DNA of 64,000 nucleotides from Streptococcus sp. CF8_St5-11 (GTDB lineage Bacteria > Bacillota > Bacilli > Lactobacillales > Streptococcaceae): positions 1-64,000 of the forward strand of contig NZ_JANCOJ010000003.1 in NCBI RefSeq assembly GCF_024295625.1. The letters are read 5' to 3'. Below the pieces are notes generated by a model that was not told where the DNA came from, ran no database searches, and saw only the letters and a list, made by a program, of their open reading frames with translations. Shown piece by piece: positions 8,975 to 18,975 of this stretch (the first letter of the stretch is position 1; the number at the start of each line of letters is the position of its first letter). The position numbers were made by a program, and so were the translations under genes.

Positions 8975-8991
8975 TGAGCTGTCGCTTAACA

Positions 8992-9008
8992 GATTCTTGT
9001 AAAGAATC
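8992..9008 (+). other. small hairpin between GH125 and GH38 genes
   Basis: Perfect 7-bp stem GATTCTT/AAGAATC with a 3-nt loop and no T run. It is more likely an mRNA processing or stability hairpin than a terminator. Confidence 0.4.
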
Positions 9009-9050
9009 ACAAATAGATCTTTAAATTTAAGTTAGAATGAGGTTTTACTC

Positions 9051-11696
9051 ATGGAAAATGTTGTTGTACATATCATCTCTCATAGCCACTGGGATCGTGA
9101 GTGGTATCTACCTTTTGAAAGCCACCGGATGCAATTGGTGGAACTGTTTGACAATCTGTTTGATCTTTTTGAAAATGATCCTGAGTTCAAAAGTTTCCAC
9201 TTGGATGGCCAAACCATTGTCCTTGACGACTATTTAGAAATTCGCCCTGAAAACCGTGAAAAGGTGCAGCGTTATATCGACGAGGGCAAGCTCAAGATTG
9301 GTCCCTTCTACATCTTGCAGGATGATTACCTGATCTCCAGCGAAGCCAATGTCCGCAATACCTTGATCGGACAGGCTGAATGCGCTAAATGGGGCAAATC
9401 TACTCAGATTGGTTATTTCCCGGATACCTTTGGAAATATGGGACAAGCTCCTCAAATCCTTCAAAAATCAGGCATTCACGTAGCAGCTTTTGGGCGTGGT
9501 GTGAAGCCAATCGGCTTTGACAACCAAGTCCTCGAAGATGAGCAATTTACCTCTCAATTTTCTGAAATGTACTGGCAAGGGGCGGATGGTAGCCGTGTGC
9601 TGGGTATTCTCTTTGCCAACTGGTACAGTAACGGGAACGAAATTCCAGTGGAAAAAGATGAAGCTTTGGCTTTCTGGAAACAAAAATTGGCAGATGTTCG
9701 CGACTATGCCTCAACCAACCAATGGTTGATGATGAACGGTTGCGACCACCAACCGGTTCAACGAAACTTGAGTGAAGCTATTCGTGTGGCTAACGAACTG
9801 TTCCCTGACGTGACCTTTATTCATAGCTCCTTTGATGAATATGTTCAAGCAGTGGAAAGTGCGCTTCCTGAACAATTATCTACGGTTTCGGGAGAATTGA
9901 CCAGTCAGGAAACCGATGGTTGGTACACACTGGCAAATACGTCTTCCTCTCGGATTTATCTCAAGCAAGCCTTCCAAGAGAATAGCAACTTGCTCGAGCA
10001 AGTGGTCGAACCTTTGACCATCATTACTGGTGGGCATAACCATAAGGATCAATTGACCTATGCCTGGAAGACACTCTTACAAAATGCGCCACACGATAGT
10101 ATTTGTGGATGTAGCGTGGATGATGTTCACCGTGAAATGGAAGTTCGTTTTGCCAAGGTCAACCAAGTTGGAAACTTTGTCAAGACCAACCTTCTCAACG
10201 AATGGAAGGGCAAACTAGCAACTCAAAAAGCGCAGAGTGAGCACCTCTTTACGGTCATCAACACTGGCTTGCACAATAAGGTGGATACTGTCAGCACGAT
10301 TGTCGATGTGGCAGTTTGTCCATTTAAGGAATTGCACCCGACAGAGGGCTTCAAGAAAATGGCTGCTTTGAGCTTGCCAGACTACCATGTAGAGGATTTA
10401 GATGGACATCTTGTAGAAGCAGAGATTGAAGACTTGGGAGCAAGCTTTGGCTATACCCTGCCTAAGGATAAATTCCGCCAACCCTATATTGCACGTCAAG
10501 TGCGCGTGACGGTTCCTGTTCATTTGGCAGCCTTGTCTTGGACGACCTTCCAGCTCTTGGAAGGCAAAGCACCTCATCATGATGGTCTGTTCCAAAATGG
10601 GGTGATCGATACGCCATTTGTAACCCTTAGTATCGATGATGGCTTGACCCTCTATGATAAAACGACCAATGAGGCTTATGAGGATTTCCTTCGCTTTGAA
10701 GATCGTGGGGATATCGGTAATGAATATATCTACTTCCAACCAAAAGGAACCGAGCCGATCTATGCGGAGTTAACAGCTTATGAGGTCTTGGAAAACAATG
10801 CTCGCTATGCCAAAATCTTGCTCAAGCATGACTTGACGATCCCGGTCAGCGCGGATGAACAATTGGATGCGGAGCAAAGAGGCATTATCGAGTTTATGAA
10901 CCGCAAGGCAAGTCGCTCAGAAGAGCTGACAACCATCCCTCTTGAAACGGAGATGACCATCTTTGTAGATGATCCGCAAATTCGCTTCAAGACGCGCTTC
11001 ATCAACACAGCCAAGGATCATCGAATCCGTCTCTTGGTCAAGACTCACAATACACGTCCAAGCAACGATTCTGAAAGTATCTATGAGGTGGTCACACGGC
11101 CAAATAAACCAGCTGCTTCTTGGGAAAATCCTGAAAATCCCCAACACCAGCAAGCCTTCGTCAGCTTGTATGACGACGTTAAAGGAGTGACCGTAGCCAA
11201 CAAAGGATTGCATGAATATGAAATCCTTGGAGACGATACGATAGCTGTAACCCTTCTCCGGGCTTCCGGTGAACTTGGTGACTGGGGCTATTTCCCAACA
11301 CCAGAAGCACAATGCTTACGGGACTTTGAGGTTGAATATGCAGTAGAATGCCATCAAGCTCAGGGGCGCTTCTCAGCTTATTGCCGAGCGAAAGCTTTGC
11401 AGACACCGATGACCAGCCTTCAAGTTGAAAAACAAGAAGGAAGTGTAGCAGCGTCTGGTAGCTTACTCAAGCATACAGCTTTGACACATCCTCAGGTTTG
11501 TCCAACAGCCTTTAAGGTAGCGGAAAATGAAGAAGGTTACATCCTTCGCTATTACAACATGAGCCAAGAAAATGTGCGCGTGTCAGAAGGACAACAAACG
11601 GTTGTCGATCTTCTGGAACAACCGTATCCGGTCCATACAGGTTTATTGGCACCGCAAGAAATCCAGACAGAATGGATTAAAAAAGAAGAAATCTAA
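9051..11696 (+). CDS. GH38 alpha-mannosidase
   Basis: 881-aa family GH38 retaining alpha-mannosidase, zinc-dependent. The zinc site HSHWDREWYLP is at the N-terminus. The block GYFPDTFGNMGQAPQIL contains the Asp expected to be the nucleophile. HNHKDQLTYAWKTLLQNAPH supplies further metal and substrate residues. Long C-terminal beta domains follow. No signal peptide, so it should act in the cytoplasm on imported manno-oligosaccharides. ATG preceded by GAGG. Confidence 0.94.
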   Translation: MENVVVHIISHSHWDREWYLPFESHRMQLVELFDNLFDLFENDPEFKSFHLDGQTIVLDDYLEIRPENREKVQRYIDEGKLKIGPFYILQDDYLISSEANVRNTLIGQAECAKWGKSTQIGYFPDTFGNMGQAPQILQKSGIHVAAFGRGVKPIGFDNQVLEDEQFTSQFSEMYWQGADGSRVLGILFANWYSNGNEIPVEKDEALAFWKQKLADVRDYASTNQWLMMNGCDHQPVQRNLSEAIRVANELFPDVTFIHSSFDEYVQAVESALPEQLSTVSGELTSQETDGWYTLANTSSSRIYLKQAFQENSNLLEQVVEPLTIITGGHNHKDQLTYAWKTLLQNAPHDSICGCSVDDVHREMEVRFAKVNQVGNFVKTNLLNEWKGKLATQKAQSEHLFTVINTGLHNKVDTVSTIVDVAVCPFKELHPTEGFKKMAALSLPDYHVEDLDGHLVEAEIEDLGASFGYTLPKDKFRQPYIARQVRVTVPVHLAALSWTTFQLLEGKAPHHDGLFQNGVIDTPFVTLSIDDGLTLYDKTTNEAYEDFLRFEDRGDIGNEYIYFQPKGTEPIYAELTAYEVLENNARYAKILLKHDLTIPVSADEQLDAEQRGIIEFMNRKASRSEELTTIPLETEMTIFVDDPQIRFKTRFINTAKDHRIRLLVKTHNTRPSNDSESIYEVVTRPNKPAASWENPENPQHQQAFVSLYDDVKGVTVANKGLHEYEILGDDTIAVTLLRASGELGDWGYFPTPEAQCLRDFEVEYAVECHQAQGRFSAYCRAKALQTPMTSLQVEKQEGSVAASGSLLKHTALTHPQVCPTAFKVAENEEGYILRYYNMSQENVRVSEGQQTVVDLLEQPYPVHTGLLAPQEIQTEWIKKEEI

Positions 11697-11724
11697 TTTC
11701 AAAAAGATAACATAAAAAGAAAGG

Positions 11725-11769
11725 AGGAGCGAAAAGAGTAAGAACCGACTGCTGACTCGCTCCTTTTTA
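11725..11769 (+). terminator. intra-operon terminator-like hairpin before the ROK gene
   Basis: Perfect 8-bp stem AGGAGCGA/TCGCTCCT (11725-11732 with 11757-11764) with a 24-nt loop, followed by TTTT. It sits 13 nt before the next start codon, so it may partly terminate or attenuate read-through into the ROK and GH20 genes. Confidence 0.6.
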
Positions 11770-11781
11770 CAGGTAAAAGCC

Positions 11782-12651
11782 ATGACCCTTGCAACGATTG
11801 ATATCGGAGGGACTGGGATTAAGTTTGCTAGTCTCACTCCGGATGGAAAGATTTTAGATAAGGCCAGCACCCCAACGCCAAAAACTCTAGAAGATTTGTT
11901 GGTTTGGTTGGACCAGCTATTGTCAGAACGTGACTACCGTGGGATTGCCATGAGTGTACCAGGAGCTGTTAACCAAGAAACAGGTGTGATTGAAGGGATC
12001 AGTGCCATTCCTTATATTCATGGTTTTTCTTGGTATGAGGCGCTTGCCCATCACCAACTACCTGTCCATCTAGAAAATGATGCCAACTGTGTTGGACTGA
12101 GTGAACTGCTGGCACATCCTGAGATTGAAAATGCAGCCTGTGTCGTGATTGGTACAGGGATCGGTGGAGCTATGATTATCAATGGCAAGCTTCACCGAGG
12201 TCGTCATGGATTGGGAGGAGAGTTTGGCTATATGACCACCATTGAACCCGCAGAAAAGCTCAACAACTGGTCACAACTCGCTTCTACAGGAAACATGGTT
12301 CGCTATGTGATTGAAAAATCAGGTCAGTCTGACTGGGATGGACGTAAGGTCTACCAAGAGGCTGCAGCCGGCAATGCCCTTTGCCAGGAAGCCATTGAGC
12401 GCATGAATCGTAATCTTGCTCAAGGACTGCTCAATATCCAGTATCTCATTGACCCAGATGTGATTAGCCTAGGTGGCTCTATCAGTCAAAACCCAGATTT
12501 TATCAAAGGGGTTCAAAAAGCAGTGGACGCCTTTGTGGACAGATATGAAGAATATACCATCGCTCCAGTCATTCAAGCCTGCACCTATCAGGCAGATGCC
12601 AATCTCTACGGTGCCCTTGTCAACTGGTTACAGGAGGAAAACCAATGGTAA
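11782..12651 (+). CDS. ROK-family sugar kinase-like protein
   Basis: 289-aa ROK protein without an N-terminal DNA-binding domain, so a kinase rather than a repressor. The phosphate loop DIGGTGIK is at 7-14 and the ROK core [18 protein letters not shown]...GGEFGYM is present. The zinc motif of many ROK kinases (CxCGxxGCxE) is absent. The sequence after GEFGYM runs [17 protein letters not shown] instead. It is positioned to phosphorylate a released sugar such as mannose or GlcNAc, but the substrate is not known. Its 3' end overlaps the GH20 start by 7 nt. Confidence 0.88.
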   Translation: MTLATIDIGGTGIKFASLTPDGKILDKASTPTPKTLEDLLVWLDQLLSERDYRGIAMSVPGAVNQETGVIEGISAIPYIHGFSWYEALAHHQLPVHLENDANCVGLSELLAHPEIENAACVVIGTGIGGAMIINGKLHRGRHGLGGEFGYMTTIEPAEKLNNWSQLASTGNMVRYVIEKSGQSDWDGRKVYQEAAAGNALCQEAIERMNRNLAQGLLNIQYLIDPDVISLGGSISQNPDFIKGVQKAVDAFVDRYEEYTIAPVIQACTYQADANLYGALVNWLQEENQW

Positions 12652-14525
12652 CTTTTACAGGACTTAGTCCCAAACAAGCCCAATCTATCGAAGTATTAAA
12701 AAATCACATTTCTCTACCAGATGTAGAAGTGGCAGTCGCTCAGTCTGACCAAGCTTCTATCTCTATCAAGGGGGAGAAGGGGCAGTATCAACTGACCTAC
12801 CGTAAACCTCATCAACTCTACCGTGCTTTATCTGTGCTAGCAACAGCTTTAGCAGAAGGGGACAAGGTAGAGATTGAAGAGCAGGCGGCCTATGAAGATT
12901 TAGCCTATATGGCGGACTGTTCGCGCAATGCCGTGCTCAATGTCGCATCTGCCAAGCAGATGATTGAGGTCTTAGCTCTTATGGGTTATTCAACTTTTGA
13001 GCTCTACATGGAAGACACTTATCAAATCGAGGGACAACCTTACTTTGGTTATTTCCGTGGAGCATACTCTGCTGAAGAGTTACAAGAAATTGAAGCCTAC
13101 GCCCAGCAGTTTGACATGACCTTTGTCCCATGCATTCAGACCTTGGCCCACTTGTCAGCCTTTGTCAAATGGGGGGTTAAGGAAGTCCAGCAACTCCGCG
13201 ATGTAGAAGACATTCTCCTCATCGGTGAAGAAAAAGTTTATGACCTGATTGACGGCATGTTTGCGACGTTATCTAAATTACAAACTCGCAAGGTCAACAT
13301 CGGGATGGATGAAGCTCACCTAGTTGGTTTGGGACGCTACCTCATCTTGAACGGTGTGGTGGATCGGAGTCTTCTCATGTGCCAACACTTGGAGCGCGTC
13401 TTGGATATTGCGGACAAGTATGGTTTCCACTGCCAGATGTGGAGCGATATGTTCTTTAAGCTCATGTCAGCAGATGGCCAGTACGACCGTGAGGTAGAAA
13501 TTCCAGAGGAAACGCGTGTTTACCTAGACCGTCTCAAAGACCGTGTCACCTTGGTTTACTGGGATTATTATCAAGATAGCGAGGAAAAATACAACCGAAA
13601 CTTCCGTAATCACCACAAGATTAGCCAGGATATCGCCTTTGCAGGTGGTGCCTGGAAATGGATTGGTTTTACGCCCCACAACCATTTCAGTCGTCTCATT
13701 TCAGTAGAAGCCAATAAAGCCTGCCGTGCCAACCAGATCAAGGAAGTCATCGTGACAGGTTGGGGGGACAACGGTGGTGAAACGGCCCAGTTCTCGATCC
13801 TGCCTAGCTTACAAATCTGGGCGGAACTCAGCTACCGCAATGATTTAGAGCGTCTATCTGCCCACTTCAAGACCAATACAGGTCTATCAGTTGAGGACTT
13901 CATGCAGCTGGATCTAGCCAACCTCTTGCCAGACCTACCAGGTAATATACATGGTATCAACCCCAACCGCTATGTCTTTTATCAGGATGTCCTCTGTCCA
14001 ATCCTTGACAAGCACATGACTCCTGAACAGGACAAACCACACTTTGCCCAGGCAGCTGAGACTCTTACTGCTATCAAAGAAAAAGCTGGCGTCTACGTCT
14101 ATCTCTTTGCAACCCAGGCTCAGTTGAATGCTATTTTAAGTAGTAAAGTGGATGTAGGTCGACGCATCCGTGAGGCCTATCACACAGGTGATAAAGAGAG
14201 TTTGCGACAAATTGCTAGAGAAGAATTGCCAAAATTAAGAAGCCAGATTGAACACTTCCATGCTCTCTTTAGCCACCAATGGTTGAAAGAAAACAAGGTC
14301 TTTGGCTTGGATACCGTAGATATCCGTATGGGTGGACTCTTGCAACGCATCAAGCGCGCAGAAAGCCGTATTGAAAACTACCTAGCAGGCGAAATCTCTC
14401 GTATCGATGAACTAGAAGTAGAGATCTTACCATTCAATGATTTCTACGGGGATCAGGACTTCGCAGCCACAACAGCTAATCAATGGCACACCATTGCGAC
14501 GGCCTCAACCATTTATACAACGTAA
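12645..14525 (+). CDS. GH20 exo-beta-N-acetylhexosaminidase (GH20C type)
   Basis: 626-aa family GH20 enzyme that removes terminal beta-linked GlcNAc or GalNAc by substrate-assisted catalysis. The catalytic Asp-Glu pair is in [15 protein letters not shown], and the TIM-barrel motifs ELYMEDTYQ and WGDNGGE are present. No signal peptide or wall anchor, unlike surface StrH, so it probably acts on imported oligosaccharides. ATG preceded by AGGAGG at 7 nt. Last gene before a strong terminator. Confidence 0.92.
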   Translation: MVTFTGLSPKQAQSIEVLKNHISLPDVEVAVAQSDQASISIKGEKGQYQLTYRKPHQLYRALSVLATALAEGDKVEIEEQAAYEDLAYMADCSRNAVLNVASAKQMIEVLALMGYSTFELYMEDTYQIEGQPYFGYFRGAYSAEELQEIEAYAQQFDMTFVPCIQTLAHLSAFVKWGVKEVQQLRDVEDILLIGEEKVYDLIDGMFATLSKLQTRKVNIGMDEAHLVGLGRYLILNGVVDRSLLMCQHLERVLDIADKYGFHCQMWSDMFFKLMSADGQYDREVEIPEETRVYLDRLKDRVTLVYWDYYQDSEEKYNRNFRNHHKISQDIAFAGGAWKWIGFTPHNHFSRLISVEANKACRANQIKEVIVTGWGDNGGETAQFSILPSLQIWAELSYRNDLERLSAHFKTNTGLSVEDFMQLDLANLLPDLPGNIHGINPNRYVFYQDVLCPILDKHMTPEQDKPHFAQAAETLTAIKEKAGVYVYLFATQAQLNAILSSKVDVGRRIREAYHTGDKESLRQIAREELPKLRSQIEHFHALFSHQWLKENKVFGLDTVDIRMGGLLQRIKRAESRIENYLAGEISRIDELEVEILPFNDFYGDQDFAATTANQWHTIATASTIYTT

Positions 14526-14568
14526 AAAATGCCAAGTTGGATGACAGGTATCTCATCCACGGTGGGAT

Positions 14569-14621
14569 AGGAGTAGAAGAGGAGCTGTCTTTACGATCAC
14601 CCTTTTCTACTCCTTTTTTTA
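14569..14621 (+). terminator. terminator after the GH20 gene
   Basis: Perfect 10-bp stem AGGAGTAGAA/TTCTACTCCT (14569-14578 with 14605-14614) followed by seven T. It separates the glycosidase operon from the transporter operon. Confidence 0.88.
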
Positions 14622-14665
14622 AAGCTATGTCATAAATTTGTAGAATTTTTTCTATAATTAGGAGT

Positions 14666-14714
14666 TTGAAAATATAAATGGGCTATCTTATAATAGGTGA
14701 TGTAAACGCTACTA
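14666..14714 (+). promoter_or_regulatory. ngt operon promoter with cre-like site at +1
   Basis: TTGAAA (14666-14671), 17-bp spacer, TATAAT (14689-14694). TGTAAACGCTACTA at 14701-14714 matches 12 of 14 positions of the cre consensus and covers the expected start of transcription, a position where CcpA would repress. Confidence 0.75.
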
Positions 14715-14754
14715 AAGTAAATAAACACGCTCAAGGCTCAAAGGGGGGAGTGAA

Positions 14755-15684
14755 ATGAAAAAGTTTGTAAGGACTCTGAGAGAAAATTTCATTTTTCTTT
14801 TAATGGTCTTACCTGGTGCAGCGTGGTTAATCTTATTCTTCTATATTCCGGTTTTTGGGAATATCGTAGCATTTAAGGACTATCATATTACGGGAGAGGG
14901 CTTCATTGACAGTGTCATGAAGAGTAAGTGGGTTGGCTTTGACAACTTCAAATTCCTCTTTAGTTCCAAAGATGCCTACATTATTACAAGAAACACGGTA
15001 TTGTACAACTTAGGATTCATCTTCTTAGGATTGATTGTTTCCGTTGGGATCGCCATCATCTTTAGTGAGTTGAGATCAAAAAGAGTGGTCAAGGTGCTTC
15101 AAACCTCCATGCTCTTCCCATACTTCCTATCATGGGTTATCATCAGCTTCTTCACCGATGCCTTCCTTAACGTGGACAAAGGATTGGTCAACCACATCTT
15201 AACTTCATTTGGCATGAAGGCCATCAATTTCTATTCGGAATTGTGGATCTGGCCAGCGCTTCTCCTCTTCTTAGGAATCTGGAAAGGCTTTGGTTATAGC
15301 AGTGTCATGTACTATGCAACCATCATGGGAATCGATCCAACCTTCTATGAAGCAGCGACCGTGGATGGTGCGTCTAAGTGGCAACGCATTCGCAACATCA
15401 CCATTCCTCAGTTGTCTTCCTTGATTACAGTCTTGACCATTCTTGCAGTCGGAAATATCTTCCGCGCAGACTTCGGTCTTTTCTACCAAATCCCGCATAA
15501 TGCTGGAGCGCTCTATAGCGTAACCAACGTTATTGATGTTTATGTCTACAACGGTTTGACCAAGTCAGGGGATATCGGGATGACAGCAGCAGCCGGTCTT
15601 TACCAATCGGTAGTCGGTTTGGTTCTTGTTTTGATCTCAAATATCATTGCCCGTCGCATTGATAAGAATGCCGCTCTCTTCTAG
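14755..15684 (+). CDS. ngtP1: N-glycan ABC transporter permease NgtP1
   Basis: 309-aa carbohydrate (CUT1, LplB-type) permease with six membrane segments. The EAA loop FYEAATVDGASKWQRIRNIT docks the ATPase. Located directly next to glycan-processing genes and NgtS, it matches the pneumococcal N-glycan importer. No ATPase gene is in the operon, so a shared sugar ATPase such as MsmK is expected elsewhere. GGGGGGAG precedes the ATG. Confidence 0.88.
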   Translation: MKKFVRTLRENFIFLLMVLPGAAWLILFFYIPVFGNIVAFKDYHITGEGFIDSVMKSKWVGFDNFKFLFSSKDAYIITRNTVLYNLGFIFLGLIVSVGIAIIFSELRSKRVVKVLQTSMLFPYFLSWVIISFFTDAFLNVDKGLVNHILTSFGMKAINFYSELWIWPALLLFLGIWKGFGYSSVMYYATIMGIDPTFYEAATVDGASKWQRIRNITIPQLSSLITVLTILAVGNIFRADFGLFYQIPHNAGALYSVTNVIDVYVYNGLTKSGDIGMTAAAGLYQSVVGLVLVLISNIIARRIDKNAALF

Positions 15685-15697
15685 AAAGGAGGATCGT

Positions 15698-16630
15698 ATG
15701 AAAAAATCAACCATTCAAAAAGAAAAAATTGATAATGTCGGGATCCATTCTTTCAGTAAGAAGAGCAACTTCTTCTTTACCTTGTTGTTGACCTTGGTCG
15801 GCTTGACCTGTGTGCTTCCCTTCATCTTCGTTGTCATGATCTCTTTGACAGACGAACAAAGTTTGGCAGTCCATGGCTTCCAATTCTGGCCAGCAAAATT
15901 TGGATTTGATGGTTATCTCTTCTTGGTACAATTCAAAGACAAAATCTTGCAAGCCCTCTTCATTACCTTGTTTGTGACCATTGTGGGAACAGCATGTAAT
16001 GTCTTTATCACCACAACTTATGCTTACGCAATCTCACGGAGTACCTTTAAATACCGCAAGTTCTTTACCGTATTTTCACTCCTTAGTATGCTCTTTAGTG
16101 CAGGGTTGGTTCCAAGCTACATTGTGACCACTCAACTCTTGCAGTTAGGTGATACCATCGGGGCTTTGATTATCCCAATGTTGCTCAGTCCATTTAACAT
16201 CATCTTGATGCGGACCTTCTTTAAACGGACCATTCCAGAAGCTATCCTTGAATCCGCTCGGATCGATGGGGCAAGTGAAACACGGATCTTCTTCCAAATC
16301 TGCTTGCCATTGTCTCTACCAGGGATTGCGACCATCAGTTTGTTCACTGCTTTAGGGTTCTGGAACGACTGGTTTAACGCCCTCCTCTATATTAAGAGTG
16401 ACAACCTTTACCCCTTGCAATACCTCTTGATGCAAATCCAAAACAATATGGATTACATCGCTAAAAACGTCGGGGTATCCGGCCAATTGGCAGGAGCTGT
16501 ACAATCCATCCCACGGGAAACAGGACGTATGGCCATGGTGGTTGTGGCAACAGTGCCAATCGCCATTCTCTATCCATTCTTCCAACGCTACTTTGTAAAA
16601 GGCTTGACCATCGGTGGTGTGAAAGAATAA
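15698..16630 (+). CDS. ngtP2: N-glycan ABC transporter permease NgtP2
   Basis: 310-aa second permease (YtcP/AraQ type) with six membrane segments and EAA loop LESARIDGASETRIFFQICL. The start is the ATG at 15698, with AAAGGAGG 6 nt upstream and 13 nt after ngtP1. An earlier in-frame codon would overlap ngtP1. It pairs with NgtP1 to form the membrane channel. A hairpin separates it from ngtS. Confidence 0.88.
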   Translation: MKKSTIQKEKIDNVGIHSFSKKSNFFFTLLLTLVGLTCVLPFIFVVMISLTDEQSLAVHGFQFWPAKFGFDGYLFLVQFKDKILQALFITLFVTIVGTACNVFITTTYAYAISRSTFKYRKFFTVFSLLSMLFSAGLVPSYIVTTQLLQLGDTIGALIIPMLLSPFNIILMRTFFKRTIPEAILESARIDGASETRIFFQICLPLSLPGIATISLFTALGFWNDWFNALLYIKSDNLYPLQYLLMQIQNNMDYIAKNVGVSGQLAGAVQSIPRETGRMAMVVVATVPIAILYPFFQRYFVKGLTIGGVKE

Positions 16631-16639
16631 CATCGTTCA

Positions 16640-16662
16640 TTGAAAATCAACAGGATTTTCAA
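16640..16662 (+). other. inverted repeat between ngtP2 and ngtS
   Basis: Perfect 9-bp stem TTGAAAATC/GATTTTCAA with a 5-nt loop and no T run. It may cap or protect the 5' end of a processed ngtS mRNA, allowing more binding protein than permease. Confidence 0.5.
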
Positions 16663-16709
16663 CTCATAACTTAGTCTAAAAAGAAAATAACATAAAGGAG
16701 ATTTTTCTT

Positions 16710-18191
16710 ATGAAAAATTGGAAAAAATACGCGTTAGCATCTGCTAGTGTCATTGCTCTTGGAGCTACTCTTGCTGCTTGTGGAAGCCTTACAGGGAACA
16801 ACAAGAAATCAGCAACAACTGAAGATGGTAAACCAATCATCAAGATGTACCAAATCGGTGACAAACCAGATAACTTGGATGTTCTTCTTAAAAATGCCAA
16901 CAAGATCATTGAAAAGAAAGTTGGCGCAAAATTGGATATCCAATATCTTGGTTGGGGTGACTACGCACAAAAAATGAACGTCATCATCTCATCTGGTGAA
17001 AACTATGATATTGCCTTTGCCAACAACTACGTTATCAATGCTCAAAAAGGTGCCTATGCTGACTTGACAGAATTGTACAAGAAAGAAGGGAAAGAACTTT
17101 ACAAAGCACTTGACCCAGCATACATCAAAGGGAACACTGTAAATGGCAAGATCTATGCTGTTCCAGTAGCAGCTAACGTTGCATCTTCTCAAAACTTTGC
17201 CTTCAACGGACCACTTGTTGAAAAATATGGTATCGACATCTCAAACGTCAAAGACTATGCTTCTCTTGAACCAGTCTTGAAAGCCATTAAAGAAAAAGAT
17301 CCAAACGTTGTTCCATTTGCCATGAACAAGAGCTACGGTGGACCTTCAGATGACTTCGACTATGTAGCTGTTGATGGACTTCCATTCGTTGTTGACTTGA
17401 AAGGTGACACTACGAAGATCGTTGACCGTTACACAATCCCTCGTTATGTAGAAAACTTGAAGACTCTTCACAAATACTACGAAGCAGGATACATTCCAAA
17501 AGACGTAGCTACAAGCGATACTGGATATGACCTTTCTCAAGATACTTGGTTGGTACGTGAAGAAACAGTAGGACCTGCTGACTACGGTAACAGCTTGCTT
17601 ACTCGTGTAGCAAACCGTAAGATCGACATCAAACCATTTACTGAACTTTACAAGAAGAACAACACCACTCAAGTAGCTAACTTTGTTATCTCAAATAACT
17701 CTAAGAACAAAGAAAAAGCAATGGAAGTGTTGAACCTTTTGAACACTAATCCAGAACTCTTGAACGGACTTGTTTATGGACCAGAAGGCAAGAACTGGGA
17801 AAAAGTTGAAGGTAAAGAAAACCGTGTGAAAGTCTTGGATGGCTACAACGGAAACACTCACATGTCTGGATGGAACACTGGTAACAACTGGATTCTTTAC
17901 ATCAACGAAAACGTAACAGATGAACAAATTGCACAATCTAAGAAAGACTTGGAAACTGCAAAAGAATCTCCAGCACTTGGTTTCATCTTTAACACAGATA
18001 AAGTGAAATCAGAAATCACAGCTCTTACAAATACTTTGAACCAATTCGCAGGTGCGATCAATACTGGTACTGTGGATCCTGAAGTAGAAGTTCCTAAGAT
18101 GCTTGAAAAATTGAAATCAGAAGGTGCTTACCAAAAAGTGCTTGATGAAATGCAAAAACAATACGATGAATACCTTGCTTCTAAAAAATAA
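16710..18191 (+). CDS. ngtS: N-glycan-binding lipoprotein NgtS
   Basis: 493-aa extracellular solute-binding lipoprotein (LipO/YtcQ type). Lipobox LAAC with Cys24. The N-lobe begins PIIKMYQIGDKPDNLDVLL. In pneumococcus the homologue binds glycans released by an endo-glycosidase. The matching GH85 endo-enzyme is not in this window. Codon choice is visibly more biased (many GAA, AAC, CTT, GGT) than in the permeases, which fits high expression. AAGGAG lies about 10 nt before the ATG. Confidence 0.88.
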   Translation: MKNWKKYALASASVIALGATLAACGSLTGNNKKSATTEDGKPIIKMYQIGDKPDNLDVLLKNANKIIEKKVGAKLDIQYLGWGDYAQKMNVIISSGENYDIAFANNYVINAQKGAYADLTELYKKEGKELYKALDPAYIKGNTVNGKIYAVPVAANVASSQNFAFNGPLVEKYGIDISNVKDYASLEPVLKAIKEKDPNVVPFAMNKSYGGPSDDFDYVAVDGLPFVVDLKGDTTKIVDRYTIPRYVENLKTLHKYYEAGYIPKDVATSDTGYDLSQDTWLVREETVGPADYGNSLLTRVANRKIDIKPFTELYKKNNTTQVANFVISNNSKNKEKAMEVLNLLNTNPELLNGLVYGPEGKNWEKVEGKENRVKVLDGYNGNTHMSGWNTGNNWILYINENVTDEQIAQSKKDLETAKESPALGFIFNTDKVKSEITALTNTLNQFAGAINTGTVDPEVEVPKMLEKLKSEGAYQKVLDEMQKQYDEYLASKK

Positions 18192-18206
18192 GAACAGGTA
18201 GTGTGA

Positions 18207-18238
18207 AAAGGCTTTGGAGGAATCTCCAGAGCCTTTTT
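18207..18238 (+). terminator. terminator after ngtS
   Basis: Stem AAAGGCTTTGGAG against CTCCAGAGCCTTT, then T run. Ends the ngt operon. Confidence 0.85.
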
Positions 18239-18304
18239 AATCCTTTATGAAAATGAATCTTGGAAATGAAAATCAATATTTCAATTCACTAATGCAAATA
18301 TGAG

Positions 18305-18331
18305 GAAAGCGTTTTATTTTTATGATATAAT
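18305..18331 (+). promoter_or_regulatory. promoter of the yesL-kinase-regulator operon
   Basis: Extended -10 TGATATAAT at 18323-18331. AAAGCGTTTT (about 18306-18315), the core of a cre site, lies where the -35 should be, but its flanks match poorly. Confidence 0.55.
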
Positions 18332-18361
18332 AGAATAACTAATTGGGAAAGAGGCTGAATG

Positions 18362-18973
18362 ATGGGAAAAATCATCGAGTTCATTTTTACGAGAGTCTAT
18401 GTTGCCATGCTGGTAACAGGGATTTTTTGGGTCTTGACGATCTGTGGGGGTGTTCTGCTAGGAGTAGGACCGGCTAGTGCCACTATCATGAGCCTCTATG
18501 CGGAAAATGGCATGACCTACAAGGACTATCATTGGTCACGCGCTTGGGAACTCTTCAAAGAAAATCTGGTTCCGGCTAATCAAGTCTTTTACACCTTCTT
18601 TGCCATTGAAGGAATCCTCCTCTATGGCATGTACCTCATGATCCAGATTCCTCACTTAAATTTCTTCCAAATTTTGGTTCTCCTGTTTAATCTAGTTTTC
18701 CTCTTGGTTGCGCCTCTAGCTTACGCCGTTTATTTGAAATTGCAAGTGCATTTTGCTCTCTCTTATGCCAACAGTATCAAGCTCAGTTTGATCGGAATGT
18801 TGCTGGACATTCGTCCGGTTCTCAAGCTCATCCTTGGAACAGCGCTACTTGGCGTCATTAGCTACTATATGCCAGCCCTTCTCTTTTTCGTCTTGATCGG
18901 TGTCTGGCATTTCTTTGTCAATGATATCTTTGACCCTGTTTATCAAAATATCCACGAAAAATTGGTATCCTAA
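18362..18973 (+). CDS. YesL-like (DUF624) membrane protein
   Basis: 203-aa integral membrane protein with about five hydrophobic segments. DUF624/YesL proteins are usually encoded beside YesM/YesN-type two-component systems and sugar importers, as here. The molecular role is not established; a partner for the kinase is possible. Two adjacent ATGs could start it (18359 or 18362). I chose the second for its 7-nt spacing from GAGG. The sensor kinase starts 2 nt after its stop. Confidence 0.82.
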   Translation: MGKIIEFIFTRVYVAMLVTGIFWVLTICGGVLLGVGPASATIMSLYAENGMTYKDYHWSRAWELFKENLVPANQVFYTFFAIEGILLYGMYLMIQIPHLNFFQILVLLFNLVFLLVAPLAYAVYLKLQVHFALSYANSIKLSLIGMLLDIRPVLKLILGTALLGVISYYMPALLFFVLIGVWHFFVNDIFDPVYQNIHEKLVS

Positions 18974-18975
18974 CG

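Noticed and set aside
18256..18290. boxA-like sequence (TGAAAATCAATATTT) after ngtS
   Set aside because: Only a short AT-rich match, with no boxB or boxC following.
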